Positions 16,376-24,570 of a stretch of 45,169 nt of DNA are shown here, in pieces. The notes under the pieces were generated by a model, which did not search any database, was not told where the DNA came from, and saw nothing but the letters and a program-made list of their open reading frames with translations. This DNA is from Deltaproteobacteria bacterium. GTDB taxonomy: Bacteria > Desulfobacterota > SM23-61. The position numbers and the translations under genes were made by a program. Within the stretch, counting starts at the first letter, position 1; each line of letters starts with the position of its first letter. Location of the stretch: positions 1 to 45,169 of the forward strand of contig VGSF01000032.1 in assembly GCA_016875165.1 (NCBI GenBank). Direction: 5' to 3'.

Positions 16376-18526
16376 TCACTGGATGAGACTGAAATCAATC
16401 TGCCTGCGCTCCAGGTTGGCCGCATCCACCCTCACTCTCACTCGATCTCCCAGGCGATAAGTCTTTTTGCTTCTCTCGCCCATAAGCGTGTGCTTCGCTT
16501 CCCAAAACCGGTATCGGTCTTTGGGGAGCCGGGTCAGGCGGACCAGCCCTTCGATGAAGAAGCCCTCCAGTTCTACGAAGATTCCGAAGGAAAGAACGCC
16601 GGAGATGTAGCCGTTGAATTCCTGGCCGACTTTGTCCCTCATGAACTGCACTTTCTTGCGGTCAACGATCTCCCGTTCGGCTTCCATGGCTACCCGTTCC
16701 CGCCGGGAAGAATTCTCGGCGATCTGCGGCAGCTTCTTCTCCCAGCGCTCGCGCCGTTTTTCCGTCATTTTGCCGGACTTGAGCGCTTCTTTCAGAAGGC
16801 GATGGACCACTAAGTCCGGGTAGCGGCGGATAGGAGAGGTGAAGTGCAGATAGTGGGGGGAGGCCAGGGCAAAATGGCCCTGTCCTTTCTCCGAGTAGCG
16901 GGCCTGTTTCAGGCAGCGGAGGAGCAGGTAATTAATGGGCTTCTCTTCCGGTTTTCCCCGGGCCTTCGTAAGAAGCCGCTGGAAGGCCAGGGGATGAAGT
17001 TCTTTCTTGTAAATTAATCGATAGCCCAGGTGGGAGACGAATTCTTTGAACTCGCCAATTTTCTTTTCATCCGGTGGCTCGTGCACCCGCCGCAAAAAGG
17101 GAACTTCTTCCCGGCTGAGAAATCCGGCCACTGCTTCATTGGCTGCGATCATGAATTCTTCGATGATCTGGTGGCCGATGTGCCGCTCAGCCCGGACGAT
17201 TTCTTCAATCTGCCCCTGGACGTCCAAAATCACCTGGGGCTCGGGCAGGTCAAAGTCTATGGAGCCCCGCTCCATCCTTCGGGCGCGGATCGCCCCGCAA
17301 AGAGCGGCCATGGTCTTAAGGTCTTCAGCAACGGACGGATAGATAGAAATAAATTCCGGATTGTGGTTAAGCAGAATTTCCTTGGCTATAGTATAGGTGA
17401 GGCGGGCCTGGCTATGGATGACGCTTGGAAAAAAATCTGCGCCGGTCATCCGCCCCTGCCGGTCAAATTCCATGGCCACGGTCATGGTCATACGGTCTTC
17501 TTGCGGGTTAAGGCTGCAGATTCCGGTAGAAAGCCGGGGTGGCAGCATGGGCAGGGCGCGTTCAGGAAAATAGACGCTGGTGCCCCGCTGGAAAGCTTCC
17601 TGGTCGAGCATCGATCCTTCCTTTACGTAATGGCTGACATCGGCAATGGAGACTAAGAGGCGGAAACGTCCTCCGGACAAGCGGGAAATGGCCACGGCGT
17701 CGTCAAAATCGCGGGCCGTCTCCCCGTCTATGGTGAAAAAATTGAAGGATCGCAAATCTTTTCTGCCGGCGACTCCCCCGGCAGAAATTTTTTGAGGAAT
17801 GGCCGCGGCTTCCTTCAGGACTTCCGCAGGAAAAGCATCCGGCAGATCGTGCTTGTGGATAATGATCTCCGAGTCCAGGCGGGGATCATCGGGGTCGCCG
17901 AGGACTTTCAGAATTCTTCCTTCAGGGCCTTCCTGCTTAGTCGGATAGCGGGTGATTTCAGTTAGCACGATATTGTTTTCCCGGGCTTTGCCTGCGGCCT
18001 TCTTGGGGATGCGGATTTCCCGGGCAAGACGATGGTCGTCGGGGACGACGAAATTATATTTGGCCCCCGCCATATAACGCCCCACAACCTGCAGATGGGC
18101 GCGCTCCAGAACTTCTACAGATCGGGGCCCATATTTCTGCCCCGGGTCTTTGGGGCCAAGATGGAAGGCTACCCGGTCGCCATGCATTAGATGCCGGACT
18201 TCCTGCCGGCCAAGGAAAATGTCTTTAAGATTGGAATCTTCAGGAACCAGAAAGCCGAATCCATCCCGGTGCAATTGCACCCGGCCTACGATAACCTTTG
18301 CCGGCGCAGGCCAACCATAATGCCTGCGGTCGAGCTTGATGATTTTTTTGTCTTGAGTCAGATCCTTGAGCATCCGGCGCAGCTCTTTGCGCTGGTCCGG
18401 TCCTGGGCAAAGTTCCTTGGCTATTTCGCTTAAGGTAAGAGCCCGGGGGTGGCGGCTTTTGATTAACTCCAATATTTCCGGAGATGGAAATGAAGGGGTG
18501 GTTTTTTTATGGGATTTTTTAGACAA
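16376..18526 (-). CDS. rnr: Ribonuclease R
   Basis: A 716-residue 3'-5' exoribonuclease that degrades structured RNA. Domains in order are an N-terminal helix-turn-helix-like region (LTLSEIAKEL), cold-shock OB folds (VQLHRDGFGFLVPED), the RNB catalytic domain with the metal-binding acidic cluster in DGETARDFDDAVAI, and a C-terminal S1 domain (EFNGYISGVLSFGIFVEL). It lacks the long basic tail of E. coli RNase R. The start is a TTG at 18526 with AAAGGA close upstream; no ATG lies in a suitable place. It is 13 bases after the FmdB-like gene and 12 before ribF. Confidence 0.95.
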   Translation of the reverse strand: MSKKSHKKTTPSFPSPEILELIKSRHPRALTLSEIAKELCPGPDQRKELRRMLKDLTQDKKIIKLDRRHYGWPAPAKVIVGRVQLHRDGFGFLVPEDSNLKDIFLGRQEVRHLMHGDRVAFHLGPKDPGQKYGPRSVEVLERAHLQVVGRYMAGAKYNFVVPDDHRLAREIRIPKKAAGKARENNIVLTEITRYPTKQEGPEGRILKVLGDPDDPRLDSEIIIHKHDLPDAFPAEVLKEAAAIPQKISAGGVAGRKDLRSFNFFTIDGETARDFDDAVAISRLSGGRFRLLVSIADVSHYVKEGSMLDQEAFQRGTSVYFPERALPMLPPRLSTGICSLNPQEDRMTMTVAMEFDRQGRMTGADFFPSVIHSQARLTYTIAKEILLNHNPEFISIYPSVAEDLKTMAALCGAIRARRMERGSIDFDLPEPQVILDVQGQIEEIVRAERHIGHQIIEEFMIAANEAVAGFLSREEVPFLRRVHEPPDEKKIGEFKEFVSHLGYRLIYKKELHPLAFQRLLTKARGKPEEKPINYLLLRCLKQARYSEKGQGHFALASPHYLHFTSPIRRYPDLVVHRLLKEALKSGKMTEKRRERWEKKLPQIAENSSRRERVAMEAEREIVDRKKVQFMRDKVGQEFNGYISGVLSFGIFVELEGFFIEGLVRLTRLPKDRYRFWEAKHTLMGERSKKTYRLGDRVRVRVDAANLERRQIDFSLIQ

Positions 18527-18539
18527 GGGTTTCCTTTCT

Positions 18540-18875
18540 TCAGAAATCGTAGCCAGCTTTTTTGTAGTCTTCCATGGCTCGCTCTTTCAGGTGAGTTTTT
18601 TCGGGTTTTTCGCTCTCTTTGTCGGCCAGTTCGGCGGCGTGGCTGTACATGCCCTGCCGCTCATATTCGGCTACTTTCTGTTCTATCTCATCAGTGCCTC
18701 GGGCCGAACCCGGCAGAATCACCCGGGGCCGGGAGATTTTTCGCCTTATCCCCTGGCTGCATTCAGGACAGGAGTTTAAGGGGGGGTCAGAAAGGCGCTG
18801 GATGACTTCAAAAGTTAAGGCACATTTTTTACATCTCCTTCCTGTAGAGGCGGCTTCGTATTCGTAGATGGGCAT
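18540..18875 (-). CDS. FmdB-family zinc ribbon protein
   Basis: A 111-residue protein with the FmdB regulatory-protein domain at its N-terminus. It begins MPIYEYEA, followed by a four-cysteine zinc ribbon, C-x2-C in RCKKCAL and C-x2-C in NSCPECSQG, and then the typical IRRKISRPRVI. The C-terminal half is charged and helical (DEIEQKVAEYERQGMYSHAAELA). FmdB-like proteins are widespread with no firm function; regulation and nucleic-acid binding have been suggested. AAAGGA lies upstream of the ATG. It sits between hflX and rnr with gaps of 32 and 13 bases, in the same operon. Confidence 0.88.
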   Translation of the reverse strand: MPIYEYEAASTGRRCKKCALTFEVIQRLSDPPLNSCPECSQGIRRKISRPRVILPGSARGTDEIEQKVAEYERQGMYSHAAELADKESEKPEKTHLKERAMEDYKKAGYDF

Positions 18876-18907
18876 GGTTTAAAATTTCCTTTTCCCCAAA
18901 GAATTTT

Positions 18908-20614
18908 TCAGACGACCTGTCGGGATAGAACCTGAGTCTCCATGGGACAATTCAAGGCTATTTCAGGTTGATCGGTAAAACTGCCCTGGTCGAGGGAGAG
19001 CTTCTCCTCTACTTTCTTAAGCAACAGAGGAAAGGTTCTCGAGTCCAAAGCCGAAATACCGACTGCTCTGAAAGCCCGGCTCAGGCTCTCGGTTGTTTCC
19101 GGGTCTACCTTGTCCGTCTTGTTAAAAACCCTTAGCAAGGGGATGCGATTCAGCTCCAGTTCTTCGAGGATTTTTTCCACGGCCTCCATCTGTTCTTCAA
19201 ACCGCGGGTGGCTTAAGTCGATCACGTGCATAAGCAAGTCGGCTTCCTTAGATTCCTCCAGAGTTGCCCGAAAGGCGTCCAGCAGGTCTTTGGGCAAGTT
19301 GCGCAGAAAACCCACCGTATCCGTGATGATAATGTCCCGTTCGTGGGGAAAACGAAGCCGCCGGCTGGTGGGGTCTAAGGTGGCAAAAAGCTTGTTCTCC
19401 ACGTGCACCCGGCTTTTGGTCAGCGCGTTCAGCAGGGTGGATTTCCCGGCGTTGGTGTACCCGATGATGGAGATCATCGGCAGGCGGTTCTTCTGCCTGA
19501 GCCCCCGCCGCAGCCTCCGGTTGCGATTCACCGTCTCGATCTCTCGATTAAGCTGGTGGATGCGGTCGCGCGCTTTCCGCCGGTCGATTTCCAGTTTGGT
19601 CTCGCCCGGCCCGCGCCCCCCGATTCCGCCGGTCAAGCGGGAAAGGCCGCTGTCTTTTGTGGTCAGGCGGGGGAGCAGATATTTCATCTGGGCCAGCTCC
19701 ACCTTAAGCTTCCCTTCCCAGGTATGGGCGCGCTGGGCGAATATGTCCAGGATCAACTGGGTGCGGTCGATGACCCTTAGGTCAGTAAGATCGGCGATGG
19801 AGCGCATCTGGCTGGGGTTCAGCTCCTGGTCGAAAATGAGCAGGTCTGCCCCGAGTTGAAAAGCCCGGATGGAAAGGTCCATCAGTTTTTCCCGGCCCAT
19901 GAGATAACGGGGATGGAACTGATGGCGCCGCTGGCCGATCTTATCCAGGACCACCACCCCGGCTGAATCCGCCAGGTCAGAAAGTTCATTCAGGGAATCC
20001 TCGATGAAAGACCTGGGAGCCGAAGAGGCATGAATTAGAATGGCCCGGTCGCGTTGATCCCCGGCGGCGCGCCCTTTCCGGGTTCTGGCAAATTCATCCT
20101 CCAGGGCCTGAACCATATGCAGACAGTTCACATCCAGACTGGCAAGGGGGATAGGCTCTAAGCAGCGCCAATTATCCCCTTTTTCGTTGTAGGGAATCAG
20201 GTTGGCCAGGGAGATTTTTCCGGGGAAGCCGTGGTCCAGAACCTCGATCGCGGCCATCAAATCCAGCCGCAGAAGGGCCAGGTCGGTGAGATCGTCGTGA
20301 GTTAGAGGTTCTCCCCTGAGATGGGTATGCACACAGCGCAGTCCCCGAAGGCGGGGCCCGCTGCCCATGCGGTAATCGGAAAGATCAGGAATCCATATTC
20401 CGAAAGGACCGCCGACAATAACGTATTTGACGTTGCCTCCCCGGTCCAATAAGACGGCCATTTGGCGCTTAAGGTCCCAGGATAGCTCGGAAAGGGTTCG
20501 GGCCAGCTCAGGAGTAATCACCCGCTGGGGGGGGATTCGCCGGTGGTAGAGGGATAATATTTTCTTGCTCTGGGAAGGTTTCAGTCCTAAGACATTCCCA
20601 AAAATCTTTTGGAT
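18908..20614 (-). CDS. hflX: GTPase HflX with apparent AUC start
   Basis: A ribosome-splitting, ribosome-associated GTPase. The G domain has GYTNAGKSTL (Walker A), DTVGF (G3) and NKTD (G4), preceded by the glycine-rich linker GGIGGRGPGETKLE. The first canonical start is a GTG at 20521, giving 537 residues, with no ribosome binding site. Upstream in frame to the stop at 20630-20632 the sequence reads GNVLGLKPSQSKKILSLYHR and RIPPQRV, which matches the N-terminus of long HflX proteins as I recall them. That stretch has no ATG, GTG or TTG. An AAGGAGG lies nine bases before an ATC at 20614-20612, which I take as the start (568 residues); ATT 20605 or CTG are alternatives. The Zn-ribbon gene ends 15 bases upstream in the same frame. 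Confidence 0.88.
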   Translation of the reverse strand: MQKIFGNVLGLKPSQSKKILSLYHRRIPPQRVITPELARTLSELSWDLKRQMAVLLDRGGNVKYVIVGGPFGIWIPDLSDYRMGSGPRLRGLRCVHTHLRGEPLTHDDLTDLALLRLDLMAAIEVLDHGFPGKISLANLIPYNEKGDNWRCLEPIPLASLDVNCLHMVQALEDEFARTRKGRAAGDQRDRAILIHASSAPRSFIEDSLNELSDLADSAGVVVLDKIGQRRHQFHPRYLMGREKLMDLSIRAFQLGADLLIFDQELNPSQMRSIADLTDLRVIDRTQLILDIFAQRAHTWEGKLKVELAQMKYLLPRLTTKDSGLSRLTGGIGGRGPGETKLEIDRRKARDRIHQLNREIETVNRNRRLRRGLRQKNRLPMISIIGYTNAGKSTLLNALTKSRVHVENKLFATLDPTSRRLRFPHERDIIITDTVGFLRNLPKDLLDAFRATLEESKEADLLMHVIDLSHPRFEEQMEAVEKILEELELNRIPLLRVFNKTDKVDPETTESLSRAFRAVGISALDSRTFPLLLKKVEEKLSLDQGSFTDQPEIALNCPMETQVLSRQVV

Positions 20615-20629
20615 CTTAGATGACCTCCT

Positions 20630-20926
20630 TCATGGTGATTTTTTCCTGAAAAGGGCTTCCAGTTTAGCCCGGGCTTCTTCCTGTTGGTGAATCTTCCCGC
20701 TGGCGGCCCCGGATTTCTGAAAGGTAAAAAACTCGCAGAAGTTATTCTTCCCCCGGTCGCTCACCCATTCCGTCGAGGATTCCCGGCATTTGTTCTTAGC
20801 ATAGTCATCGTACAGGGAACAATTCAAGCAGCAATGAAGATCGCTCCGGCAATGGGGGCAAAGTTCCTGCCGGCCAACCTTTCCCTCCCCCTCGATTTCT
20901 TTTCCACACGAATGACAAAGCATCAT
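20630..20926 (-). CDS. Cys-rich zinc-ribbon small protein, uncharacterised
   Basis: A 98-residue protein with nine cysteines: C4/C7, C23/C26, C32/C33/C36, C47 and C64. The first four form a double CxxC zinc ribbon. The later set, in DLHCCLNCSLYD, KCRES and NFCEFF, looks like a second metal site. I recall similar hypothetical proteins in sulfate reducers and relatives but know no function. The last residues overlap the ribosome binding site of hflX, so the two genes are likely coupled. The start codon lies inside the target duplication of the mobile element at 20932, and no ribosome binding site precedes it (only AAAAT), so it may be translated poorly or from the second ATG. Confidence 0.75.
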   Translation of the reverse strand: MMLCHSCGKEIEGEGKVGRQELCPHCRSDLHCCLNCSLYDDYAKNKCRESSTEWVSDRGKNNFCEFFTFQKSGAASGKIHQQEEARAKLEALFRKKSP

Positions 20927-20931
20927 ATTTT

Positions 20932-21196
20932 GTAACAGTTTAGCGCTTTGAAAAAATGGTATTAAAGCCTTTGTTGAGGGCCGGGGGTTAGGGCGGAACG
21001 CGCCGGAAGCATCGGTTGGGTTTCCGCTTGGCCACGAAGACAGAAGATCTTTTCCTCCGGAGGAGGCGGGGCTCTTGCCCGCCCCATATGCGGAGAAATA
21101 AGCGCCTTATGATTCCAAGCGTTCCGCTCTGGCCCCCGGCCCCTGGAATCCCTTGGCCTTTACAACACACCTTTTTTCAAAGAGCTAAAGTGTTAC
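20932..21196 (-). mobile_element. GTAAC-ended structured mobile element, copy A
   Basis: 265 bp, in minus orientation. Its ends are GTAACACTTTAGCTCTTTG (read on the minus strand from 21196) and, at the other side, GTAACAGTTTAGCGCTTTG (20932-20950). Flanking 8-mers are CATATTTT (20924-20931) and CATAATTT (21197-21204), a 7/8 target duplication. The core contains AATCATAAGGC and CGATGCTTCCGGCGC, as in copies B and D, with nested pairing stems. No coding frame is seen. It separates a TATAAT box from the start codon of the Zn-ribbon gene, so it would be transcribed as its 5' leader. Confidence 0.85.
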
Positions 21197-21206
21197 CATA
21201 ATTTTT

Positions 21207-21212
21207 ATTATA
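21207..21212 (-). promoter_or_regulatory. TATAAT box ahead of the Zn-ribbon/hflX genes
   Basis: A perfect TATAAT on the minus strand, ten bases upstream of mobile element copy A. The -35 place falls at the end of the neighbouring element (TTACCT), so a good -35 is lacking. It was probably the original promoter of the operon before element insertion. Activity is uncertain. Confidence 0.35.
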
Positions 21213-21232
21213 CACACAAATGAAAAAAAGAG

Positions 21233-21556
21233 GTAACAGTTTAGCCTTATGAAAAACAGAGTTCAAAAATCCAAAAAATATAAAGAATCTGAATGAAATC
21301 CCCCTTAATCCCTTGAAGGTGTGAAAAAATTGAATTTTAGCCCTCACCCCGGCGAAAGCCGGGGTCCAGGAAATTGCTAAGGCTTTGAAAAAACTGGATT
21401 CCGGCTTTCGCCGGAATGACGTGAGAAAGGAACAAATCGATTTTTTCACACCTCCCTTTTTTCAAAGGGGGAAAATCTAATCTCCTCCCTTTATTAAAGC
21501 CTGCCTGCGGTAGGCAGGGGAAGGTGGGAGGGATTTTAGAATGGCTAAAAAGTTAC
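21233..21556. mobile_element. GTAAC-ended element with different cargo, copy E
   Basis: The ends are GTAACAGTTTAGCC (21233-21246) and the reverse complement of GTAACTTTTTAGCC (21543-21556), matching at 12 of 14 positions. Flanking 8-mers are AAAAAGAG and GAGAAGAG (6/8). It lacks the structured core of copies A, B and D. It carries instead a nested palindrome bounded by AGGTGTGAAAAAATTGA (21317-21333, against 21437-21453, one mismatch) with GCGAAAGC / GTCCAG / CTGGATTCC hairpins, like the cargo at 6504. No gene is present. The weaker duplication makes it less certain than the other copies. Confidence 0.55.
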
Positions 21557-21564
21557 GAGAAGAG

Positions 21565-21729
21565 TAATTAGTTCTCATCCGGAAACTCAACTTTTCCCCT
21601 CCCCCTTCGACGGGGGAGGGGAGGGTGGGGGTGATAAGGGGTTTAAATTTCTATGACTTCCATTTTAATCCCCCTCACCCCAACCCTCTCCCGCAAGGGG
21701 AGAGGGGGTTTCCGGATGGGAACTAATTA
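21565..21729. repeat. Palindromic element with 22-bp inverted ends
   Basis: A 22-bp inverted repeat with one mismatch (21565-21586 and 21708-21729, starting TAATTAGTTC) encloses two hairpins, CCCCTCCC/GGGAGGGG and CCCTCTCCC/GGGGAGAGGG. It starts nine bases after the end of copy E and runs to just before the end of cysS. From 20927 to 21783 no gene is present; the whole stretch is repeats. Confidence 0.7.
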
Positions 21730-21783
21730 GTTCGGATGTCGGAAATATTTACTCCGAAATACGAACTCCGATCTCCGAACTCT

Positions 21784-23265
21784 TCAAGCTGGTTTCCATA
21801 TGGTTTCTTTTGGCCCATCTTCCAGAAGGATCCCCAGGGCGCGGGCGCGGGCGCGGATTTCGTCGGCCAGGGCCCAATCCCTGGCTTTCCGGGCCGCCTC
21901 CCTCTTAGCGATCAGCTCCAATATTTCCTCTTCCTTAAGGCCTGTAGCCTGAAGAAACCTTTTCCGCTGGCTGGCGAAATAATCTGCCGGAGCCATCTGA
22001 AAGAGGCCGAAAATCTTTCCGCTTTCCAAAAGACAATCTTTCCCCAATTTCAGGAGCGATGCGGCTGCCGGGTCTTTGCGGAAGCCTTTTTCTTGCAGGG
22101 CCCGGTTCATCGTCCGGGTTAGATCATGCAGGTAGCCCAGGGCCAAAGCCGTGTTAAAATCATCCTCCATGGCTTCCAGACACTTTCCCTTAACGCTTAA
22201 GACTTTTTCGCAGAGCTCCCGGGCCGCTCCTTTCAAACCTTCCGGTTTCGGGGGCAAAATTTCTCCGGCTCCGGCCAGGCGCTCTTCGATTTCCTGGAGG
22301 GCATAATAGAAACGGTCGAGGCTGACTCTGGCCTCGACCATGTTCTTAATCGAAAAATCCACCGGGCTGCGATAATGATGGGAGAGAAGGAAAAGGCGCA
22401 AGGCTTCCGGATGATGGTCTTTTAGCAAATCCCGGATGGGGAGGATGTTGCCCAGGGACTTGGACATTTTCTCGCGGTCGATATTCACGAACCCGTTGTG
22501 CACCCAGAAACGCACGAAGGGTTTTCCAGTGGCCGCCTCCGATTGAGCAATCTCGTTCTCGTGGTGGGGAAAGATCAGGTCTTGGCCTCCGCCGTGGATG
22601 TCAAAGCTCTCCCCCAAATAACGCTGGCTCATGGCCGAGCATTCGATATGCCACCCCGGACGGCCTCTACCCCAGGGGCTGTCCCATTCCGGCTCTCCGG
22701 CCTTGCTGGATTTCCACAGGGCAAAATCCAGGGGGTTATGTTTCCGCTCATCCACTTCCACCCGGGCTCCGGCACGCAGCTCTTCTATGTCGCGCCCGGA
22801 TAGTTTTCCATAGCCGGCAAATTTTTCCACGGAGAAATACACATCTCCGGCAACAGTGTAGGCAAAATCTTTCTTAAGCAGGTTTTCGACCAGGGCGATG
22901 ATCTGGGGTATGTTTTCCGTAGCCCGGGGCTCATGGGTCGGGCGCTCCATGTCCAGAGCCTGCATATCTTCCTCATACTCGCGGATGTACCGTTCGGCAA
23001 TTTCCTGGCAAGAGACGCCTTCCTGGTTGGCCCGCTTGATGATCTTGTCATCCACGTCTGTGTAATTGCGCACATAAGTGACTTCGTAGCCTAGATAGCG
23101 GAGATAGCGGAAAATGACGTCGAAGACCACAGCCGCGCGGGCATGGCCGATATGGCACCGGTCATAGACCGTCACCCCGCATACATACATTAATACCCTG
23201 CCCTCTTTAAGGGGGATGAAATCCTCTTTTTTCTGGGTCAGGGAATTGTAGATTCTAAGGGGCAT
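21784..23265 (-). CDS. cysS: Cysteinyl-tRNA synthetase
   Basis: A 493-residue class I aminoacyl-tRNA synthetase that charges tRNA-Cys. HIGH is at residues 38-41 and KMSKS at 266-270. Zinc ligands fit C29, C209, H234 and E238 (in PHHENE). The acidic C-terminal part (DDFNTALALGYLHDLTR, then the helical tail with RDWALADEIRARARALG) is typical. Length is normal. The start ATG has AAGGA upstream. It is a single minus-strand gene, bounded on both sides by repeats, with mobile element B just upstream of its start. Confidence 0.97.
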   Translation of the reverse strand: MPLRIYNSLTQKKEDFIPLKEGRVLMYVCGVTVYDRCHIGHARAAVVFDVIFRYLRYLGYEVTYVRNYTDVDDKIIKRANQEGVSCQEIAERYIREYEEDMQALDMERPTHEPRATENIPQIIALVENLLKKDFAYTVAGDVYFSVEKFAGYGKLSGRDIEELRAGARVEVDERKHNPLDFALWKSSKAGEPEWDSPWGRGRPGWHIECSAMSQRYLGESFDIHGGGQDLIFPHHENEIAQSEAATGKPFVRFWVHNGFVNIDREKMSKSLGNILPIRDLLKDHHPEALRLFLLSHHYRSPVDFSIKNMVEARVSLDRFYYALQEIEERLAGAGEILPPKPEGLKGAARELCEKVLSVKGKCLEAMEDDFNTALALGYLHDLTRTMNRALQEKGFRKDPAAASLLKLGKDCLLESGKIFGLFQMAPADYFASQRKRFLQATGLKEEEILELIAKREAARKARDWALADEIRARARALGILLEDGPKETIWKPA

Positions 23266-23315
23266 AGTTCCTTAAAAAGGAATACAGAAGACAGAATCCA
23301 GAAGAAAAAACTTTT

Positions 23316-23583
23316 GTAACACTTTAGTTCTTTGAAGAAAGGTGTGTCACCAGGGCCAAGGGATTTCAGGGCCCGGTGGCCAGACCGGCCCGCTTGGAAT
23401 CATAAGGCGCTGATTTCTCCGTGGATGGGGCGGGGAAGATACTCCCCGCCTCCTTCGGAGGAAACGGTCTTTTATCCTCGAGGACAAGGGGAACCCCAAC
23501 CGATGCTTCCGGCGCGTTCCGGCCTGACCCCCGGGCCTAAACAGAGGTGTTGCCGCGATTTTTTTAAAACTCTAAACTGATAC
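23316..23583 (+). mobile_element. GTAAC-ended structured mobile element, copy B
   Basis: 268 bp with ends GTAACACTTTAGTTCTTTG (23316-23334) and CTAAACTGATAC (23572-23583). It is flanked by a perfect 8-bp duplication, AAACTTTT, at 23308-23315 and 23584-23591. Core motifs are AATCATAAGGC (23398-23408) and CGATGCTTCCGGCGC (23501-23515). The inner stem uses GGCCAGACCGG / CCGGCCTGACC, different in sequence from copies A and D but pairing equally well. It lies between cysS and recR; the rest of that gap is AT-rich with no gene. Confidence 0.9.
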
Positions 23584-23635
23584 AAACTTTTATTCTGACT
23601 TCTGATTTCTGCCTTCTGACTCCTGTATTCTGTTT

Positions 23636-24238
23636 TTACAACGGACTTCGATTCTCCAGGGACTTGCTCAAGGTGGCCTCGTCGATATATTGCAGGTCTC
23701 CGCCCATGGGGACTCCTCTGGCAATGCGGGTCACCCGGATATTTAAAGGGTTTATGATCTGGGCCAGGTACTGGGCAGTCGCCTCTCCTTCCACCGAAGG
23801 ATTGGTGGCCAGGATCACTTCCTTGATTTTCCCCTCTTGTAAACGGGAGAGGAGTTCGCTGAGCCGCAGATCTTTAGGCCCTATCCCTTCCAGCGGAGAA
23901 AGCACTCCATGGAGCACATGATAGTGCCCGCGGTAGCTGCCGCTTTTTTCCAGGGCAATCAGGTCTTCTGGCCCGCTGACCACGCATATGATTTCGGCGT
24001 TTCTTCTTAGATCCTGACAGATCCGGCAAGGGTTTTGTTCGGTCAGGTTGAAGCACTGGGAACAAAGCCTAATCTTTTCCTTGACCTGCAGGATGGAGCG
24101 GGCCAAACCTTCGGCATCTTCCTTAGAAGACCGCAGGATGTGCATGGCCAATCTAAAGGCCGTCTTCTCCCCAATCCCGGGAAGTTTGGTCAATTCCTGG
24201 ATCAGCCTTAAGATGGGCTGGGCATGCTGGATGTTCAT
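23636..24238 (-). CDS. recR: Recombination protein RecR
   Basis: A 200-residue DNA-binding protein of the RecFOR recombinational repair pathway, of normal length. It has a helix-hairpin-helix motif with GIGEKTA (21-27), a four-cysteine zinc finger (C59, C62, C71, C74) and a Toprim domain from about residue 80 ([21 protein letters not shown], then [15 protein letters not shown]). It is the last gene of dnaX-ybaB-recR, a very common bacterial gene order, starting seven bases after the ybaB stop with GGGAG directly before the ATG. Confidence 0.96.
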   Translation of the reverse strand: MNIQHAQPILRLIQELTKLPGIGEKTAFRLAMHILRSSKEDAEGLARSILQVKEKIRLCSQCFNLTEQNPCRICQDLRRNAEIICVVSGPEDLIALEKSGSYRGHYHVLHGVLSPLEGIGPKDLRLSELLSRLQEGKIKEVILATNPSVEGEATAQYLAQIINPLNIRVTRIARGVPMGGDLQYIDEATLSKSLENRSPL

Positions 24239-24245
24239 CTCCCGC

Positions 24246-24560
24246 TCACATCAAGCCCGGGATGTTGATTCCGCCGGTGAGCTTCTTCATCTCCTCGGAA
24301 ACCATATCCTGGGCCTTTTTCAGGGCTGCGTTGACTGCCGCCACGATCAAGTCCTGGAGCATTTCCACGTCTTCAGGATTGACTACTTCTTTTTCCACCT
24401 TGATGGACACCAGCTCCTGCTTGCCGTTGGCCACGGCAGTCACCATCCCTCCGCCAGCCGAAGCTTCCGCCGTGCGCCCGGCCATTTCTTCCTGCACCTG
24501 AAGCATCTTGGCCTGGAGCTGCTGGGCCTGCCGCACCAGATTTCCAAATCCTTTGGTCAT
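24246..24560 (-). CDS. ybaB: YbaB/EbfC nucleoid-associated protein
   Basis: A 104-residue dimeric DNA-binding protein of the YbaB/EbfC family. The N-terminal helix carries repeated Gln and Met ([19 protein letters not shown]) and the beta core has [21 protein letters not shown], both typical. It ends in a helix rich in Lys and Met. It sits between dnaX and recR; the dnaX stop overlaps the region of its GAGGAG ribosome binding site, so translation is probably coupled. Known members bind DNA and influence nucleoid structure and gene expression; no specific target can be inferred here. Confidence 0.94.
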   Translation of the reverse strand: MTKGFGNLVRQAQQLQAKMLQVQEEMAGRTAEASAGGGMVTAVANGKQELVSIKVEKEVVNPEDVEMLQDLIVAAVNAALKKAQDMVSEEMKKLTGGINIPGLM

Positions 24561-24570
24561 TGCCGTCTCC

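Noticed and set aside
20932-21201. Short frames inside mobile element A as genes
   Set aside because: They are not shared between copies of the element and have no ribosome binding sites; the conserved feature is base pairing.
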